Source of the DNA: Planococcus sp. MER TA 32b
Lineage (GTDB): Bacteria; Bacillota; Bacilli; Bacillales_A; Planococcaceae
Length of the DNA: 64,000 nt
Reading direction: 5' to 3'
NCBI GenBank assembly: GCA_023715185.1
Contig: JAMCAN010000001.1
Location: 1,550,001 to 1,614,000, forward strand
Both the position numbers and the translations under genes were made by a program. Positions 62,070 through 64,000 of this stretch are shown piece after piece (positions within the stretch are counted from its first letter, which is position 1; each line of letters begins with the position of its first letter). The notes under the pieces were generated by a model. It was given only the letters and a program-made list of their open reading frames with translations. It searched no databases and was not told the origin of the DNA.

Positions 62070-62905
62070 CTCTTCGCCCCCTTAACTTTTAGAACTGACG
62101 GGTTTTTTGTCTGGTAATATTTCTTTAAAGCCATATCCAATGAGAATAGAGCCAATATGGCCATCCCAGCGAACAGCAGCGAGTAGGCTGAGGCAACAGC
62201 CGGATCGCCGCCGCTGATGAATGGGAACAGCAGAATCGGCAAAGTCACCACCTGGCCGGAACCGATTATGAAAGTGATAAGGTATTGGCTTAAGGAAATC
62301 AGGATGCTCAAACTTGCCCCAGCCGCGATTCCCGGCAGCAAATGCGGCAATACGACATGATAGAAACGATGGATCGGACCCGCTCCGAGCATGCGCGCCT
62401 GATTTTCCCAGTCTGTTGATAATGTGCTGTAACTGACCATTACAGCACGCACCATATAAGGAAGCGTCGGTGAAATATGCGCCAGCACGACGCCAAGAAT
62501 CGTTTCCGTCAAGCCAAGCCGCAGGAAAGTCAAATGGATCCCCATAACAGCGACAAACGGCGGAATGATGATGGGAGCAAATAGAATGGCTTCTGCCAGC
62601 CGTTTGCCTCTGAATTGAAAGCGCACCAATGCGTTTGCTGCGGGGACCGCCAGTAAAATATTAATAATCATTACGATAAGTGCAATCAGTAAACTGGTTC
62701 CGATGGATTGCCATGTTCCGGAACTGCCAACGAGAATATATTCCCAGGCGCGGAAACTGAATGTCTCAGGAAACAAATCAGGCCACTGCCAGCCTGCGGC
62801 TATACTCGATATCAATAACGCGATGAAAGGAAGGCCGATGAACAGGAATAATATAAGAGACAGACAGATTCGAAGGGGTAAAAACATCCGTTTCATTATT
62901 GCCAC
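62066..62905 (-). CDS. ABC importer permease
   Basis: A 279-residue permease with six TM helices and the EAA loop ARMLGAGPIHRFYHVVLPHLLPGI. It forms the membrane channel with the following permease. It overlaps that gene by 10 bp. Confidence 0.88.
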   Translation of the reverse strand: MAIMKRMFLPLRICLSLILFLFIGLPFIALLISSIAAGWQWPDLFPETFSFRAWEYILVGSSGTWQSIGTSLLIALIVMIINILLAVPAANALVRFQFRGKRLAEAILFAPIIIPPFVAVMGIHLTFLRLGLTETILGVVLAHISPTLPYMVRAVMVSYSTLSTDWENQARMLGAGPIHRFYHVVLPHLLPGIAAGASLSILISLSQYLITFIIGSGQVVTLPILLFPFISGGDPAVASAYSLLFAGMAILALFSLDMALKKYYQTKNPSVLKVKGAKR

Positions 62906-63780
62906 CCCTTCGTTATCTTCCAGCGCTTACTGAAATAATAGACAACCAAACCGAGAGCGATGGTCATCACCGCCAGAATAATGTTCACAGCCAAAGCTTC
63001 CGGCCGCTCAGCAAGTGTTCCGCTTGTATACAGCTGAAATGAATAAACAGGCAGCATGCTCGGATAAGTTACACCCAGCAAAAAGGGTATTTCAAAAGCG
63101 GAAAAAGTAAAGACGAAGACGATGAAAACAGCTATGATCCATGACGGCATCATAATCGGCAAGGCAATTTCACGAATGAAACGGAAAGTCCCAGCCCCGT
63201 AGACGCGTGACACGTCCCGCCATGATTTTTGGATCCTTGCCAGTACGGGATAAAGCATCAGCATTATAAAGGGAACTTCTTTCCATGTATAGGCGAGTAT
63301 GATTCCCCAGCCGAATGCATCATTGACCAGCACCGGGAATTCGTTTATTTCCTTAATGATCCCGGCTGCAGCCAATAATTTGGATAAGAGCCCGCTTTGC
63401 ATGAAAAGCAGAACGATCACATAGCCGGCCACCAGATGAGGGATTGTCAGCGGCAACTGGAACAGCCGCTGCCAAAGCCTCGAGTGTTTTGTTTTGGAAG
63501 AAAGGCTCAGCATGAACAGCGCAATTGCCAGCGCACCACCCAGTATTCCAGCCAATAACGAAGAAATCGCGGCAACTCTTATCGTAAGCCTAAGAGACTC
63601 CCAGAAGCTTTCTGAGCCCAATAAATCCCTATATGCGATAAAGCTCATTTGATTTTCCCCGATTGCTGGAAAATAGCCGAGGCTTTTCAGCAACCCGTCA
63701 AAAAGTCCTCCAAAAAACAGGAGGACAATCACACCGGTGGACGGCAGCAGCAAAAGATAAGGTTTACTCTTTCGCCACAT
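62896..63780 (-). CDS. ABC importer permease
   Basis: A 294-residue permease with six TM helices and the EAA loop SRVYGAGTFRFIREIALPIMMPS. It overlaps the substrate-binding gene by 17 bp. The pair of permeases resembles transporters for polyamines, iron or the YnjC type; the substrate is not settled by sequence. Confidence 0.88.
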   Translation of the reverse strand: MWRKSKPYLLLLPSTGVIVLLFFGGLFDGLLKSLGYFPAIGENQMSFIAYRDLLGSESFWESLRLTIRVAAISSLLAGILGGALAIALFMLSLSSKTKHSRLWQRLFQLPLTIPHLVAGYVIVLLFMQSGLLSKLLAAAGIIKEINEFPVLVNDAFGWGIILAYTWKEVPFIMLMLYPVLARIQKSWRDVSRVYGAGTFRFIREIALPIMMPSWIIAVFIVFVFTFSAFEIPFLLGVTYPSMLPVYSFQLYTSGTLAERPEALAVNIILAVMTIALGLVVYYFSKRWKITKGWQ

Positions 63781-64000
63781 TTTCCATCCACCCTTTTTCG
63801 ATGATTTCTATATAATCCGAAGACAATTCCGGCAATCGATTATTTTCAAGTTCTTCCAGGGAAAGTGTCGCTTCCCCGAGTTCAACACCATTCATCGCCT
63901 GCTGCTGTTCAGGAGATAACTTTTCCAGATCCAGCGCTGATAAATCGCCCCAATTTTCCGGTGACAACTTAGCAGTCTGGGCTTCGGGTGACATCATTTC
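63764..64000 (-). CDS. ABC importer substrate-binding protein, C-terminal part
   Basis: The frame is open to the window end, so the gene is cut; only the last 78 residues are seen. The segment LSPENWGDLSALDLEKLSPE and the helical C-terminus resemble YnjB-type extracellular binding proteins, but this is a weak call. It would be the first gene of the operon. Confidence 0.6.
   Translation of the reverse strand, partial: EMMSPEAQTAKLSPENWGDLSALDLEKLSPEQQQAMNGVELGEATLSLEELENNRLPELSSDYIEIIEKGWMENVAKE

Overview
The window comes from a low-to-moderate G+C Gram-positive bacterium of the order Bacillales. The family is most likely Planococcaceae (Planococcus or a relative), judged from protein style, strong GGAGG-type ribosome sites and the narGHJI-nreABC layout; no rRNA or marker gene settles the genus. 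No tRNA, rRNA or CRISPR array was seen. The window spans the replication terminus. A dif site at 21288-21315 differs from the Bacillus subtilis dif (from memory) at two of 28 positions. Gene polarity flips there: eight consecutive genes from 14.2 to 21.1 kb are on +, and most genes from 21.6 kb onward are on -.

Region by region. 0-4.4 kb: two ECF sigma/anti-sigma operons with small membrane proteins. 4.7-6.6 kb: AT-rich DNA with small membrane proteins and a 35-residue single-TM peptide gene. 6.8-13.9 kb: two gene blocks bounded by three dif-like Xer sites, in which most genes run against the local polarity. The first block carries a wHTH regulator, a YxlEFG-like ABC system and a second ABC exporter. 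The second carries a TipA-like MerR regulator and an Hsp33. 14-21 kb: SDR, tandem SRPBCC proteins, lipoprotein, GNAT, Nudix, UbiB-type kinase and a DEDDh exonuclease. 21.6-26.3 kb: pyruvate oxidase, a Crp/Fnr regulator, an HMA metallochaperone and a P1B ATPase. 26.4-32.6 kb: a nearly complete molybdenum cofactor set (moaA, mobA, moaD, moaE, mobB, moeA, moaC, moaB, moeB). 32.6-48.3 kb: nitrate respiration: a NarK fused to a PAS domain, hemerythrin, NreCBA, NarIJHG, the ModABC molybdate importer, a second hemerythrin and a SEC-C protein. 48-64 kb: an orphan sdhB, flavodoxin, a third ECF pair, two homologous attenuator-like leaders, two frameshifted MpsC-like genes, nucleotide-handling enzymes, an MhqR/dioxygenase pair, a guanidine-I riboswitch with an SMR pair, an M48-ankyrin protease, and an ABC importer running off the end.

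How the genes work together. Mod brings in molybdate, the Moa/Moe/Mob proteins build Mo-bis-MGD, NarK moves nitrate and nitrite, and NarGHI reduces nitrate. NreABC senses nitrate (GAF) and oxygen (Fe-S PAS). Paired NreC-type boxes, always 21 bp apart centre to centre, lie before narG, before narK and between modA and the divergent hemerythrin gene, so respiration, transport and molybdenum supply appear to form one regulon.

The most unusual points are the dif-like modules near dif, the repeated leader motif at 53 kb, the NarK-PAS fusion, the regular NreC-box spacing, and the two decayed MpsC-like genes, one broken by an exact 7-bp tandem duplication.
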